Shown here one piece after another: positions 52,137 through 61,100 of a stretch of 64,000 nt of DNA. Position numbers and translations under genes: made by a program. Where the stretch lies: the NCBI GenBank assembly GCA_009772935.1, contig WOUR01000002.1, forward strand, positions 1 through 64,000. The letters are read 5' to 3'. The notes under the pieces are model-generated. The model saw only the letters and a program-made list of their open reading frames with translations. It did no database searches and was not told the origin of the DNA. Position 1 is the first letter of the stretch. Every line of letters starts with the position of its first letter. Source of the DNA: Rhodospirillaceae bacterium (GTDB lineage: Bacteria; Pseudomonadota; Alphaproteobacteria; Reyranellales; Reyranellaceae).

Positions 52137-52523
52137 TCAGGCGCGTGAATGTGCGTGGAAGACCTTGCTGTCGATCCGCCAGTCGCTGTTGCGCCGGACC
52201 ATCACGAAAAAGTCCGTGTAGCGCGTGCCGCGCCAGTCGAGCGCTTCCAGTCGCGCCATCGCGGCGCTGCCCGCCGTCTCGATCGACACGACGCGCGCCT
52301 GCAGGGCGAGGGCGGGGCCGCCCCTGGCGACGGCATCGCAGAACTCGCCGAGACTCCAGGTCACCGGCTTGCCGCCATAGCTGCCGCTCACGCGGGCGCC
52401 CTCGGCGAAGGCCGAGCGCAGCAGGGCGATGTCGCCGTTCCGTGCGCCGTCGATGTAGCGCTGCAGCGTCTCCAAAATCGCGCCGGCGGTGGCGAAGCTC
52501 TCGATCTCATCGTTCTGGGTCAT
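52137..52523 (-). CDS. SnoaL/NTF2-like domain protein
   Basis: This 128-residue protein starts at ATG 52523 behind AGGAGG. The NTF2-like fold is visible in AILETLQRYIDGARNGDIALLRSAFAEGARVSGSYGGKPVTWSLGEFCDAVARGG and the end SDWRIDSKVFHAHSRA, characteristic of the putative lumazine-binding/SnoaL-like family. The function is unknown and it may bind a small hydrophobic ligand. It is divergent from the Lrp/AsnC regulator, which is a plausible controller. Confidence 0.82.
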   Translation of the reverse strand: MTQNDEIESFATAGAILETLQRYIDGARNGDIALLRSAFAEGARVSGSYGGKPVTWSLGEFCDAVARGGPALALQARVVSIETAGSAAMARLEALDWRGTRYTDFFVMVRRNSDWRIDSKVFHAHSRA

Positions 52524-52647
52524 GTCGGCCTCCTGTGAAGGAGGGCTACAGTCCGACGATAAGGGGCGGCATGTCCTTGCGTTCATGCCCTTACCAACCG
52601 TGATCGTTGGCATGATATTGCGTGAACAGAAGAGGGAGAGCCGACAA

Positions 52648-53130
52648 GTGCCAAACCAAGACCTCGACACCATCGACCGGCGCATTCTGGCGGCACTGCA
52701 GGGCGACGGCCGCCTGAGCAACGTCGAACTCGCCGACAGGGTTGGCCTCTCGCCGTCGCCCTGCCTGCGGCGGGTCAACCGGCTGGAGCGCGAGGGCTAT
52801 GTCGAGGGCTACCGCGCGATGCTCGGCCGCAGGCAGATCGGCCTCGGGCTCACCGTGTTCGTCGGGGTGAAGATCGAAGGCCATGCCGACGATCGCGCCA
52901 CGGCTTTCGAGGAGGAGGCCGTGGCCTGTCCGGAAGTCGTCGCCTGCCACATGGTCGCCGGCGACGCCGACTATCTGCTCGAAGTCACCGTGCCCGACCT
53001 CGACGCCTACCAGCGCTTCCTGGTGGGCAAGCTCCTCAACCTGCCGCTGGTGCGCGAGGTGAAGAGCACCATCGCGATCCAGACCCTGAAGGCAGGCGCC
53101 GTCCTGCCGCTGGCGCATCTGGCGCCGTAG
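52648..53130 (+). CDS. Lrp/AsnC-family transcriptional regulator
   Basis: This 160-residue protein starts at GTG 52648 after GGGAG. The HTH domain is LDTIDRRILAALQGDGRLSNVELADRVGLSPSPCLRRVNRLEREGYVEGYRAML (about 5-58). The RAM/AsnC ligand domain includes VACHMVAGDADYLLEVTVPDLDAYQRFLVGKLLNLPLVREVKSTIAIQTLK. It senses amino acids or related small molecules. An upstream in-frame ATG at 52612 lacks a ribosome-binding site. It is divergent from the SnoaL-like gene across 124 bp. Confidence 0.92.
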   Translation: MPNQDLDTIDRRILAALQGDGRLSNVELADRVGLSPSPCLRRVNRLEREGYVEGYRAMLGRRQIGLGLTVFVGVKIEGHADDRATAFEEEAVACPEVVACHMVAGDADYLLEVTVPDLDAYQRFLVGKLLNLPLVREVKSTIAIQTLKAGAVLPLAHLAP

Positions 53131-53142
53131 GCGGACTCAACC

Positions 53143-54432
53143 TCACCGTTGGGAAAGTGAGCGGATGAAATCGGATACGGAAAACACCAGCCAGGTATTT
53201 TCCGCGACGAATCGGCGACGAGCGGTGTCGGCATCGTGATCGCCTGCCCGCACGGCGATGATCGCCAACTTTTTCCTGTCCGGCGAAAGCACCGCCTCTA
53301 TTCCGGGCTCTACGCCAACAAAAGTCGGCGTTTCGGTGGTCAGGCAGGCGGTATCGCTATACTCCCACATCGCCTCTCGTCGTGAGGCAACGAGGTAGTC
53401 GCATCCTCTGGAGCCTAGAGCGAGCACCAACCGTTCGCTGATCAAGGGTGGTATCGGTGGCGAATGTACATCGAAGAACACAGAGGTCACGGCGCCGCAA
53501 AGACTGCCGGTGGGCCGGGTCTCGACGTTGAAGCCGCACTTGATGAACTCGAAAACATTTTCATGAGGCGACCAACCGCTCAGTATTGCATGAGCTTCCC
53601 AGACCTCGACGGAGACAGGGGCGTACCACCTCGCGCTTACGGCCGGGGCCGCTATGACTCTGGAGGCGCCACTTCTGGTATCCACCATCGCGAGCTTCAA
53701 CTCTGCATTGGATACGATCCGCGTATCGGATCGCGTCGGCGGCCAAAAAAGAAGCGCAACACGATTTTGGTTCACCGCGGCATTCGCGACGACCGCGTTT
53801 TCCGATATCGAGGGAAGCAGGGCATAGAGCTTCAGAGGTTTGTTGCCGCCTGGATCCTCAAGGTCGATATACTGGACATCCCCCAAGTCGATTTTCTCCG
53901 CATCCTTTGTCGCAACCACCAGACTCCGGCCGCTGGAATCGACGCCTAGAACGACGACCCCGGCCGCAAGCGTGACTCGGGTGTTCGAATCGAGGTCATC
54001 GAACACCACGTTACTGGTGCGCAGGCTGACGGGCTCGACAGAAACGATCGCCGCACCTGTCGCGGAACAGGCAAGCAATTTGCGCGCTCCCTCCAGGTCC
54101 CGGGTCCAGGTTCGACTCGTTTTCAGGTCGGTGTAGTTCAGGCTGGTCCGTTGACCTTTTGGACTCTCACCAACAACGACGGCGGAAACGAGAGTGTCCG
54201 GCCCACACCAAACGACATCGTAACTGGGCGTTTGTATCTGTTGCGAGATCGGCTTTGCCAACTCCAGAAGAGCTTCTGTCTTGAGCTGGGCATGAGAGTC
54301 TGGAGAGCAAAAACAGAAGATTGCAGCCAGGGCAAATAGCAGGAACGGAAGTCCGCCTGATGTCCCAGGCGGACTTCTTTTCGCGAGACCGACAAGCATC
54401 GCAGTAGCCTTGCGACTGAGTCCGTCTGTCAT
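53143..54432 (-). CDS. secreted hypothetical protein with beta-propeller-like repeats, atypical base composition
   Basis: This protein of about 429 residues has an N-terminal hydrophobic segment (GLPFLLFALAAIFCFCSPDSHAQ) that could be a signal peptide after a long basic lead. The mature part is mostly short beta-strand repeats with Asp/Ser turns (SYDVVWCGPDTLVSAVVVGESPKGQRTSLNYTDLKTSRTW; VATKDAEKIDLGDVQYIDLED), like WD40/DPP-type propeller proteins that read peptide substrates, but with no catalytic triad seen. Codon choice is visibly less GC-biased than in neighbours, suggesting transfer. It is convergent with the Lrp gene. Confidence 0.6.
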   Translation of the reverse strand: MTDGLSRKATAMLVGLAKRSPPGTSGGLPFLLFALAAIFCFCSPDSHAQLKTEALLELAKPISQQIQTPSYDVVWCGPDTLVSAVVVGESPKGQRTSLNYTDLKTSRTWTRDLEGARKLLACSATGAAIVSVEPVSLRTSNVVFDDLDSNTRVTLAAGVVVLGVDSSGRSLVVATKDAEKIDLGDVQYIDLEDPGGNKPLKLYALLPSISENAVVANAAVNQNRVALLFWPPTRSDTRIVSNAELKLAMVDTRSGASRVIAAPAVSARWYAPVSVEVWEAHAILSGWSPHENVFEFIKCGFNVETRPTGSLCGAVTSVFFDVHSPPIPPLISERLVLALGSRGCDYLVASRREAMWEYSDTACLTTETPTFVGVEPGIEAVLSPDRKKLAIIAVRAGDHDADTARRRFVAENTWLVFSVSDFIRSLSQR

Positions 54433-54484
54433 TGCTTTACCCCGGTGCCCTGGCACCGGTGCGCATAGTGCCCAATCCCGACAC

Positions 54485-55714
54485 CTATTCAGCCGCGCGC
54501 ACGCCTTGCGTCGCGCTTTGAGCGGCAGGCGCGATGCCCTTCATCGTGCCGCCGTAGCGGTCGGTGAAGGCGGTGGTGTCGATTTCGTCCAGCTCGATCT
54601 CGCGGTTCAGCACGCGCTCCTTCCACTTCAGGAGCGCAGGGTGCGCCTCCTGGAACTCCGGCATCACTTCCTTCGCGAACAGCTCCAGCGATTCGCAGAT
54701 GTCCTCGTGGCGGTTCTTGCCGGCCTGGTTCAGCAGCACGACCTGGTCGATGTTCGACTCCTGGAACTTCTTCAGCTTGCGCCGGATCGTGTCGGGCGAC
54801 CCGATCAGCCCGCCGCGCAGCGAGGCCGCGTGCTGCTCCGGGTTGGCCTTCTTCCACTTCTCGTACTCTTCCCACATGTTGACCGTGCCGGCGGCCGGCC
54901 GCCGCCGGTCGGCCGACTGGCCGTAGAAGCGCAGCGCGAACTGGAAGAAGGTGTCGCCGTCGGCGCGGGCGCGCGCCTCCTCGTCGGTCTTGGCGCACAT
55001 GAAGAAGCTGACCAGCGCGATGTTGGGATTGGTGTTGTAGTCGGCGAGCTTCTTCTGCCGCTTCACGAAGGCGTTATAGTAGGCGTGCACCCAGGCATGC
55101 GCGGCGTCGGCCGAGACGAACTGGAAGCCCAGCGCCCCCATGCCCCATTCGCCGGCCTTGGTCAGCGTCTGCAGCTGCGAGCAGGCGACCCAGAGCGGCG
55201 GGTGCGGCTTCTGCAGCGGCTTCGGCACGACCATGCGGAGCGGGATGTTCCAGACCTTGCCCGCATGCTCGCTGGGCCCGTCCTTGAACATCGGCATGAT
55301 GGCGCGGACCGCTTCCTCGAAGATCTCGCGCTTGTTCTCCATGGTGACACCGAACGGCTCGAGCTCGGTGATCGAGGCGCTCTCGCCCATGCCGAATTCG
55401 CAGCGCCCGTTCGACAGCAGGTCGAGCGTCGCGACCCGCTCGGCCACGCGCGTCGGATGGTTGGTCGTCACCTGGAAGATGCCGTGGCCGAGGCGGATGT
55501 TCTTCGTCCGCTGGCTCGCCGCCGCGAGGAACGATTCAGGCGAGGGCGAGTGGGAATACTCTTCGAGGAAGTGATGCTCGACCTGCCACGCATGATCGTA
55601 GCCCAGCCGGTCCGCCAGCTCGACCTGGTCGAGCGCGTTCTGATAGAGCCGATGCTCGTCGCCGGGCGCCCACGGGCGGGGCAGCTGCAGTTCGTAGAAG
55701 ATGCCGAATTTCAT
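54485..55714 (-). CDS. LLM-class flavin-dependent oxidoreductase
   Basis: This 409-residue bacterial luciferase-like monooxygenase starts at ATG 55714 behind GGAGGGA. The TIM-barrel family signature is MKFGIFYELQLPRPW, then AWQVEHHFLEEYSHSPSPESFLAAASQRTKNIRLGHGI and LDLLSNGRCEFGMGESASITELEPFGV. The C-terminal GGLIGSPDTIRRKLKKFQESNIDQVVLLNQAG is the conserved LLM tail. It uses reduced flavin from an unlinked reductase to oxidise an unknown substrate. Confidence 0.92.
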   Translation of the reverse strand: MKFGIFYELQLPRPWAPGDEHRLYQNALDQVELADRLGYDHAWQVEHHFLEEYSHSPSPESFLAAASQRTKNIRLGHGIFQVTTNHPTRVAERVATLDLLSNGRCEFGMGESASITELEPFGVTMENKREIFEEAVRAIMPMFKDGPSEHAGKVWNIPLRMVVPKPLQKPHPPLWVACSQLQTLTKAGEWGMGALGFQFVSADAAHAWVHAYYNAFVKRQKKLADYNTNPNIALVSFFMCAKTDEEARARADGDTFFQFALRFYGQSADRRRPAAGTVNMWEEYEKWKKANPEQHAASLRGGLIGSPDTIRRKLKKFQESNIDQVVLLNQAGKNRHEDICESLELFAKEVMPEFQEAHPALLKWKERVLNREIELDEIDTTAFTDRYGGTMKGIAPAAQSATQGVRAAE

Positions 55715-55829
55715 GGCGGTCCCTCCTTTTGGGGAGAGCATGACGGACAATGGACCCGCCGCAAGAGGGGCGTCCTCTTATTTCGCTCCTTGACGCGACA
55801 TTGGGGCGGTCCTGAACTAGAAGCGCGGC

Positions 55830-56354
55830 ATGACCAGCCAGAAGATCACGCTCGCCGTCACCCAGTCCGCCGACCTTCCCGCCTTCAAGAGGGAGTTGCA
55901 GGAAGCCTTCGCCGTGGCCGTCATCGAGGAATTCGGTGCGCTTCCGGATGGCCCGATCCCTTCGGACGAAGACCTCGACGCCTCGATGGCCGCACCGGGC
56001 GCCGTCACCCTGCGCATCCTCGCCGAAGGCCGCAAAGTCGGCGGTGCGGTGGTCACGATCGACGAAGCCACCCACCGCAACGCGCTGGACCTCTTCTTCA
56101 TCTCGGTCGGGGGCCATGGAAGGGGCATGGGCCACGCGGCCTGGCAGGCCATCGAGGAGAGGTATCCCGACACCCTCGTGTGGGAGACGCACACACCGTA
56201 CTTCGAGAAGCGCAACATCCACTTCTACGTCAACAAATGCGGCTTCAGGATCGTCGAGTTCTTCAACCGGCATCACCCCGACACGCATCGACCGGGCCCC
56301 GACGATCTGCCCGGTGACGGGGACGGATTCCGCTTCGAAAAGGTGATGCGATAG
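55830..56354 (+). CDS. GNAT-family N-acetyltransferase
   Basis: This 174-residue protein has GNAT strands VTLRILAEGRKVGGAVVTIDEATHRNALDLFFISVGGHGRGMGHAAWQAIEERYP, in which GGHGRGMGHAAW replaces the usual acetyl-CoA-binding Q/R-x-x-G-x-G/A loop. The later THTPYFEKRNIHFYVNKCGFRIVEFF is the conserved GNAT NxxxxxFYxKxGF end segment. The acceptor substrate is unknown. It is divergent from the LLM oxidoreductase. Confidence 0.88.
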   Translation: MTSQKITLAVTQSADLPAFKRELQEAFAVAVIEEFGALPDGPIPSDEDLDASMAAPGAVTLRILAEGRKVGGAVVTIDEATHRNALDLFFISVGGHGRGMGHAAWQAIEERYPDTLVWETHTPYFEKRNIHFYVNKCGFRIVEFFNRHHPDTHRPGPDDLPGDGDGFRFEKVMR

Positions 56355-56580
56355 GCCGGATGGCACCGGCGCGTTCGGCCTCGACGGGCTGTTGCGGCGT
56401 GTTTCTGCATGTGCCGATAAGAAATATCGGCCCGCCAGCGGTATCAGGGTACCGCTTCGGGAGCTGCGACTCTCAATTCGAATGATTCGTTTGTTTCGTC
56501 CGTTTCGTTTATTCGCCGGAATCCCGCTTTTCGGCAGCCTGCCGATCCATAGACTCACGAACATATCACATTGTCCGGCG

Positions 56581-56814
56581 GTTGCGCAGCTCCTGGCCGG
56601 AGACCTCCCCAAAGTCCTCGTCTTGGCGCTCGCGGAACGCGCCGCCGCCAACGGCCGCAGCGCCGAGGCTGAGAGCCGCCTAATTCCTGAAGAGGCTCTG
56701 AGCAGCAGCCGCAACGAGTTCCGCAACCGCGCCGTGCGCCTGCGTCCCGCGATTGCCGGCCAGATCCACGGCGAATCGGCCGACCTCATCCACGAGGATC
56801 GCGACTCGAGATGA
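56581..56814 (+). pseudogene. decayed VapB/FitA-type antitoxin
   Basis: From codon 56581 the frame reads VAQLLAGDLPKVLVLALAERAAANGRSAEAESRLIPEEAL and ends SADLIHEDRDSR, an unmistakable FitA/VapB ribbon-helix-helix antitoxin. The position of its initiator is GTT (56581-56583), not a start codon, and no ribosome-binding site precedes it. The only upstream in-frame ATG (56482) would add 33 unrelated residues. Its TGA overlaps the toxin ATG, as in intact modules. Confidence 0.75.
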
Positions 56815-57062
56815 CGATCGTCGTCGACGCCTCGATCGCGCTGAAGTGGGCGCTGGAGGAGCCGGGTAGTGATGCGGCAGAGGCGCTGTTGGAGAAGGAT
56901 CTGGTAGCTCCCTCACTGTGGTTGGAGGCCGGGAACACCCTGTCGCGCCGCGCGGCCTGTAAAGAGCTGCGGCAACCGGAAAACATGGAGCGATTGACAG
57001 ATCTCACTAAAGCGCCGGTCGCGAGGGTACCCCCTTGCACGCAAGGTCCGACATTTCCCTGA
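56811..57062 (+). pseudogene. truncated VapC PIN-domain toxin
   Basis: MTIVVDASIALKWALEEPGSDAAEALLEKDLVAPSLWLEAGNTLSRRA is the N-terminal half of a VapC RNase with the first catalytic aspartate (D6) and the mid-domain glutamate. VapC proteins are about 130 residues. Here the frame keeps similarity for about 72 residues, then ends at 83, losing the remaining acidic metal ligands. It is therefore a non-functional remnant. The truncation point lies next to the low-GC segment beginning near 57065. Confidence 0.8.
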
Positions 57063-57126
57063 GAGTTGCCGCGATGGGCGCAGATGGTCTTCCGCCGAAG
57101 ATGATCGAGTGGGGGCCGTGTTCTCT

Positions 57127-57717
57127 CTAGTTCCGGAACAGGGGGTGACTACTCGGAGGCGGATAAACTATCATTTGCCGAAATATATCGCGCCATGCCT
57201 TCTCTGCGTCCCCCGATAGGTGGCCTCCTAGAAGTGCCCCGTACATGTTCAACAGAGACGACGTGAAGGCACATTTTTGGACGAAGGCCTTCATCGTCTC
57301 AACGGTATGAGCTGCGGTACTCTGCGCCAAGAAATTTGGTGGCACTAGCGTTAGGCCAGTCAAGGTGGCACCTTTTTCTGTCATGTGTACGTCCTGAACG
57401 GTGTGCCAGTGAACTATTTCATTTCTTTGCCCATCAAGACCGCCAACTAACGATTGGGCCTGCTTCCAGAAGTCGGGGTAAGGGTTTCCAACTGAAGCCT
57501 TCATTAGCTCTTCTATGATTCGTAGACGTGTCCTGGTGTTGGATATCCGGAAGAAGATTGTACCGGCCGTCCGAGATGGCATGCTTCCGAATTGAGCCAT
57601 CAAAGCGCACAATGCCTGTTCTAGGTTCGCGTATGCTTGGATAGCGTGGCCACGCTGAGCCCATAGGGGGTGTGTAGCCGCTTGCCTGTCAATGTCAGAA
57701 AAATCGAGTGTCGCCAT
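57127..57717 (-). CDS. hypothetical protein with HEPN-like Rx4H motif
   Basis: This 196-residue protein starts at ATG 57717, after a GGAGAGG-type site. It is largely helical: AYANLEQALCALMAQFG, RTRLRIIEELMKASVG, then DGQRNEIVHWH, containing R98-N-E-I-V-H103, the Rx4H pattern of HEPN RNase/nucleotide-binding domains. HEPN assignment rests on motif and helicity only, because similar RNEIVH segments occur in non-toxic helical proteins. The gene has lower GC and different codon use from its surroundings and lies directly behind a truncated vapC, consistent with inserted DNA. Confidence 0.6.
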   Translation of the reverse strand: MATLDFSDIDRQAATHPLWAQRGHAIQAYANLEQALCALMAQFGSMPSRTAGTIFFRISNTRTRLRIIEELMKASVGNPYPDFWKQAQSLVGGLDGQRNEIVHWHTVQDVHMTEKGATLTGLTLVPPNFLAQSTAAHTVETMKAFVQKCAFTSSLLNMYGALLGGHLSGDAEKAWRDIFRQMIVYPPPSSHPLFRN

Positions 57718-57844
57718 ACTCAAGTCCTCTCCCAAGCTCGACCCGGTTTTTCAGCGGATTTTTGAATTTATGCCCGCGAGGCCTCTGCAACCCAAAGGCG
57801 GGTCGCGACGCGACTCAATATGGGTTGGCAAGCCGAAGTAGGAG

Positions 57845-58003
57845 TTACGAAAGTCCCAGAAGAGCACGGATTCCGTACACCGCACCAGCTGTGGAGCAGA
57901 TCAGCAAGAAAATCTTCAGGTTGCCAATCAAGTCCAGAACAATGGGCTCCAAAACTCCACAAAATAGGGCCAGCGACATTGCGAATGTCGCTCCGTCAAA
58001 CAC
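57845..58003 (-). CDS. very small membrane protein candidate
   Basis: A 52-codon frame from GTG 58003 (or 44 codons from ATG 57979) encodes a hydrophobic peptide: MSLALFCGVLEPIVLDLIG, NLKIFLLICSTAGAVYGIRALLGLS. Two membrane-spanning stretches are separated by a short charged turn. No ribosome-binding site is convincing and I recognise no family, so it may be spurious. It occupies an otherwise empty gap of lower GC. Confidence 0.3.
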   Translation of the reverse strand: MFDGATFAMSLALFCGVLEPIVLDLIGNLKIFLLICSTAGAVYGIRALLGLS

Positions 58004-58132
58004 TTGTTCAATGAAATGCTTATTGTTGCCGGTGCCTCGAGGCTTTCGATATGCTTGGACGCAATGAGCGACTACCAGATAGCCTGCGCGCTACTCTGCT
58101 GATGCGTGAGGCGCTAGCCTTAGCCCTTAAAC

Positions 58133-61100
58133 CTATTCCGCCGCCGCCTTCATCGCCTCCGGGTTGCGCCACTGGTGGAGCAGGTCGGCTTCCTTCTTCT
58201 TGGCCTTCGCGAGGTGCGCGTCCTTCACGTGGCCGTAGCCGCGGATGTCGTCGGGGATGGAGGCGAGCTTGATCGCGAGCGCGTGGTTCTGCGCTGAGAG
58301 AGCAGCCAGCAGTTCGGCGATCAGCGCCTCGTAGTCGGTGATCAGCTTGCGCTCGGTCTTGCGTTCCTCGGTGTAGCCGAACACGTCGAACGCCGTGCCG
58401 CGTAGGCCCTTGAGCCTGGCCAGCAGGCGGAAGGCCGGGAGCATCCAGGCGCCGAACTCCTGCTTGATGAGCTGGCCGGTCTGCGGGTCGCGGCTGGAGA
58501 AGAGCGGCGGGGCGAGGTGGAACTTGAGCTTGTAGTCGCCCTCGAACTGCTTGCTGAGGCCGGCCTGGAAGGCGGCCTCGCTGTAGAGGCGGGCGACCTC
58601 GTACTCGTCCTTGTAGGACAGGAGCTTCGCGTAATAGAGCGCCACGGCCTCGGCGAGGCCCGTCTGGCCGATCTTCTGCTCGGCGGCGCGGACCTTGTCG
58701 ACCAGCGCCTTGTAGCGCTGGGCAAGGGCGGCATTCTGGTAGCCGGTCAGGTGCTTCGTGCGCGAGGCCACGATCTCGTCGAGCGTCTTGGGCTGCGTGC
58801 GCGTGAAGGCGACGACGTTGGCTTTGGTCTCCTTCGGCGCGACCATCTTCTCGACCGCGGCGCGGTCGTGGGCGGCGCGGCGGCCCCAGCGGAAGGCCGC
58901 CAGGTTCATCGGCACGGCGGCGTCGTTCAGCTCGATGGCGCGCTCGATCGACTCGTGGCTGAGCGGGATGAAACCCTTCTGGTAGGCATAGCCCAGCACG
59001 AACATGTTGGTGGCGATCGAATCGCCCATCAGGGACGTGGCGATGCCGGTGGCGTCGAGGAACTCGACCGCGTCGGCGCCGGCCGCGGCCTCGACCGAGA
59101 GCTTCAGCGTGTTGGCCGGGAAGGCGAGGTCGGGATGGCGGGTGAACTCGCCGGTGATGGTCTCGTGCGTGTTCACGACGGCGTGCGAGACGCCGGGCTC
59201 GAGGCTCGCCAGCGCGCCGGGGCTGGCGCTGACGACCAGGTCGCAGCCCAGCAGCACGTTGGCGCCGCCCGCGGCCAGGCGCACCGCGTGCAGCGCCTCG
59301 GGGGTGGCGCCGATGCGGACATGGCTGATCACCGCGCCGCCCTTCTGCGCCATGCCGAGCTGGTCGAGCACGGTCGCGCCCTTGCCCTCGATATGGGCCG
59401 CCATGCCCATGATGGCGCCGATCGTCACGACGCCGGTGCCGCCGATGCCGGTGATGAGGACGCCGTAGGGCTTGTCCTCGACCGACGGCAGTGTCGGCGC
59501 GGCCGGCATCTCGGGCTCGGCAGGCTTTGCCGCGGTGTCGGTCTTCGTCGCCGTGACCGCCTTGCCCTTGCGCAGCGATCCGCCCTCGACCGAGACGAAG
59601 GAGGGGCAGAAGCCGTTCTGGCAGGAGAAGTCCTTGTTGCAGGACGACTGGTCGATGGCGCGCTTGCGGCCGAACTCCGTCTCGACCGGCACGACCGAGA
59701 GGCAGTTCGATTTCACCGAACAGTCGCCGCAGCCCTCGCACACCGCTTCGTTGATGAAGAGGCGCTTGTTGGGATCGGGGAAGGTGCCGCGCTTGCGGCG
59801 TCGGCGCTTCTCGGCGGCGCAGGTCTGGTCGTAGATCAGGACCGACACGCCCTTGACCTCGCGCAGCTCCCGCTGGACCTCGTCGAGCTGGTCGCGGTGG
59901 TGGAAGGTGACGCCCGGCGCCCACGGCGTGCCGACCGGATACTTGTCCGGCTCGTCGCTCACCAGCGCGATGCGGCGCACGCCCTCGGCATGGACCTGCT
60001 GGCTGATCGTCCAGGGATGGACGTTGCCGTCGTGCGGCTGGCCGCCGGTCATGGCCACGGCGTCGTTGTAGAGGATCTTGTAGGTGATGGTGGTGTTGGT
60101 CGCGACCGCGTGCCGGATCGCCAGATAGCCCGAATGGAAATAGGTGCCGTCGCCCAGATTCTGGAAGACGTGCGGCATGTCGGTGAAGTGGCTGGCGCCG
60201 ACCCAAGGCACGCCCTCGGCGCCCATGTGGGTGAAGGTCTTGGTGTTGCGCTCCATGCCGATGGCCAGCGTGTGGCAGCCGATGCCGGCCATCGCCATCG
60301 AGCCGTCGGGCACCTTGGTCGAGCTGTTGTGCGGGCAGCCGGAGCAGAAATAGGGGACGCGGGCGAGGCCGGCCTCGTTGCGCACCTGGCGGCCGGCGCG
60401 GCGCTTCAGCGCCTGGAAGCGCTCCTTGGTCCGGCTGCTGAACGTGTCGAGGCCGAAGCGGGCGACGATGGCCGAGGCGATCTCGAAGGGCGTCAGCTCG
60501 CCGTCCGTTTTGAGCAGCATCTGGCCGCGCTCGTCGGTCTTGCCGACCACGACGGGGCGGCGGTCGGCCGGGGCGTTGAACAGCGCGTCCTTGAGCTGCT
60601 GTTCGATCAGGTTGCGCTTCTCCTCGATGACGAGGATCTCACGCTTGCCGGCGGCGAAGGCGGTGGCGCCTTCGGTCTCCAGCGGCCAGACCATGCCGAC
60701 CTTGTAGATGGCGAGGCCGAGCGCCTCGGCCTCCGCGTCGCCGATGCCCAGCTCGTCGAGCGCCTGGCGCACGTCGAGATAGGACTTGCCGACGGTGACG
60801 ATGCCGAAGCGCGCATCGGGGCGCCCCAGCATCAGCCGGTCGAGCTTGTTGGCGCGCCAGTAGGCCAGCGCCGCCGGCTGCTTCACCGTGACGACGCGGC
60901 GCTCCTGGCCCAGCCAGTCGTCGGGCCAGCGGATGTGCACGCCGTCGGGCGGCAGCACGAAATCGGTGGGGGTGTGGATCTCGACCCGGTGCGGGTCGAC
61001 GTAGACCGAGGCCGAGCTGTCGACCGTCTCGCTCAGGACCTTGAAGGCGACCCAGAGGCCGGAATAGCGCGACATCGCGAAGGCGTGCAGGCCCCAGTCG

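Noticed and set aside
56355-56580. Functional N-terminal extension of the vapB remnant from ATG 56482
   Set aside because: The added residues are Phe/Arg-rich and unlike any antitoxin. Conserved sequence begins only at the GTT codon, so the gene is better called decayed.
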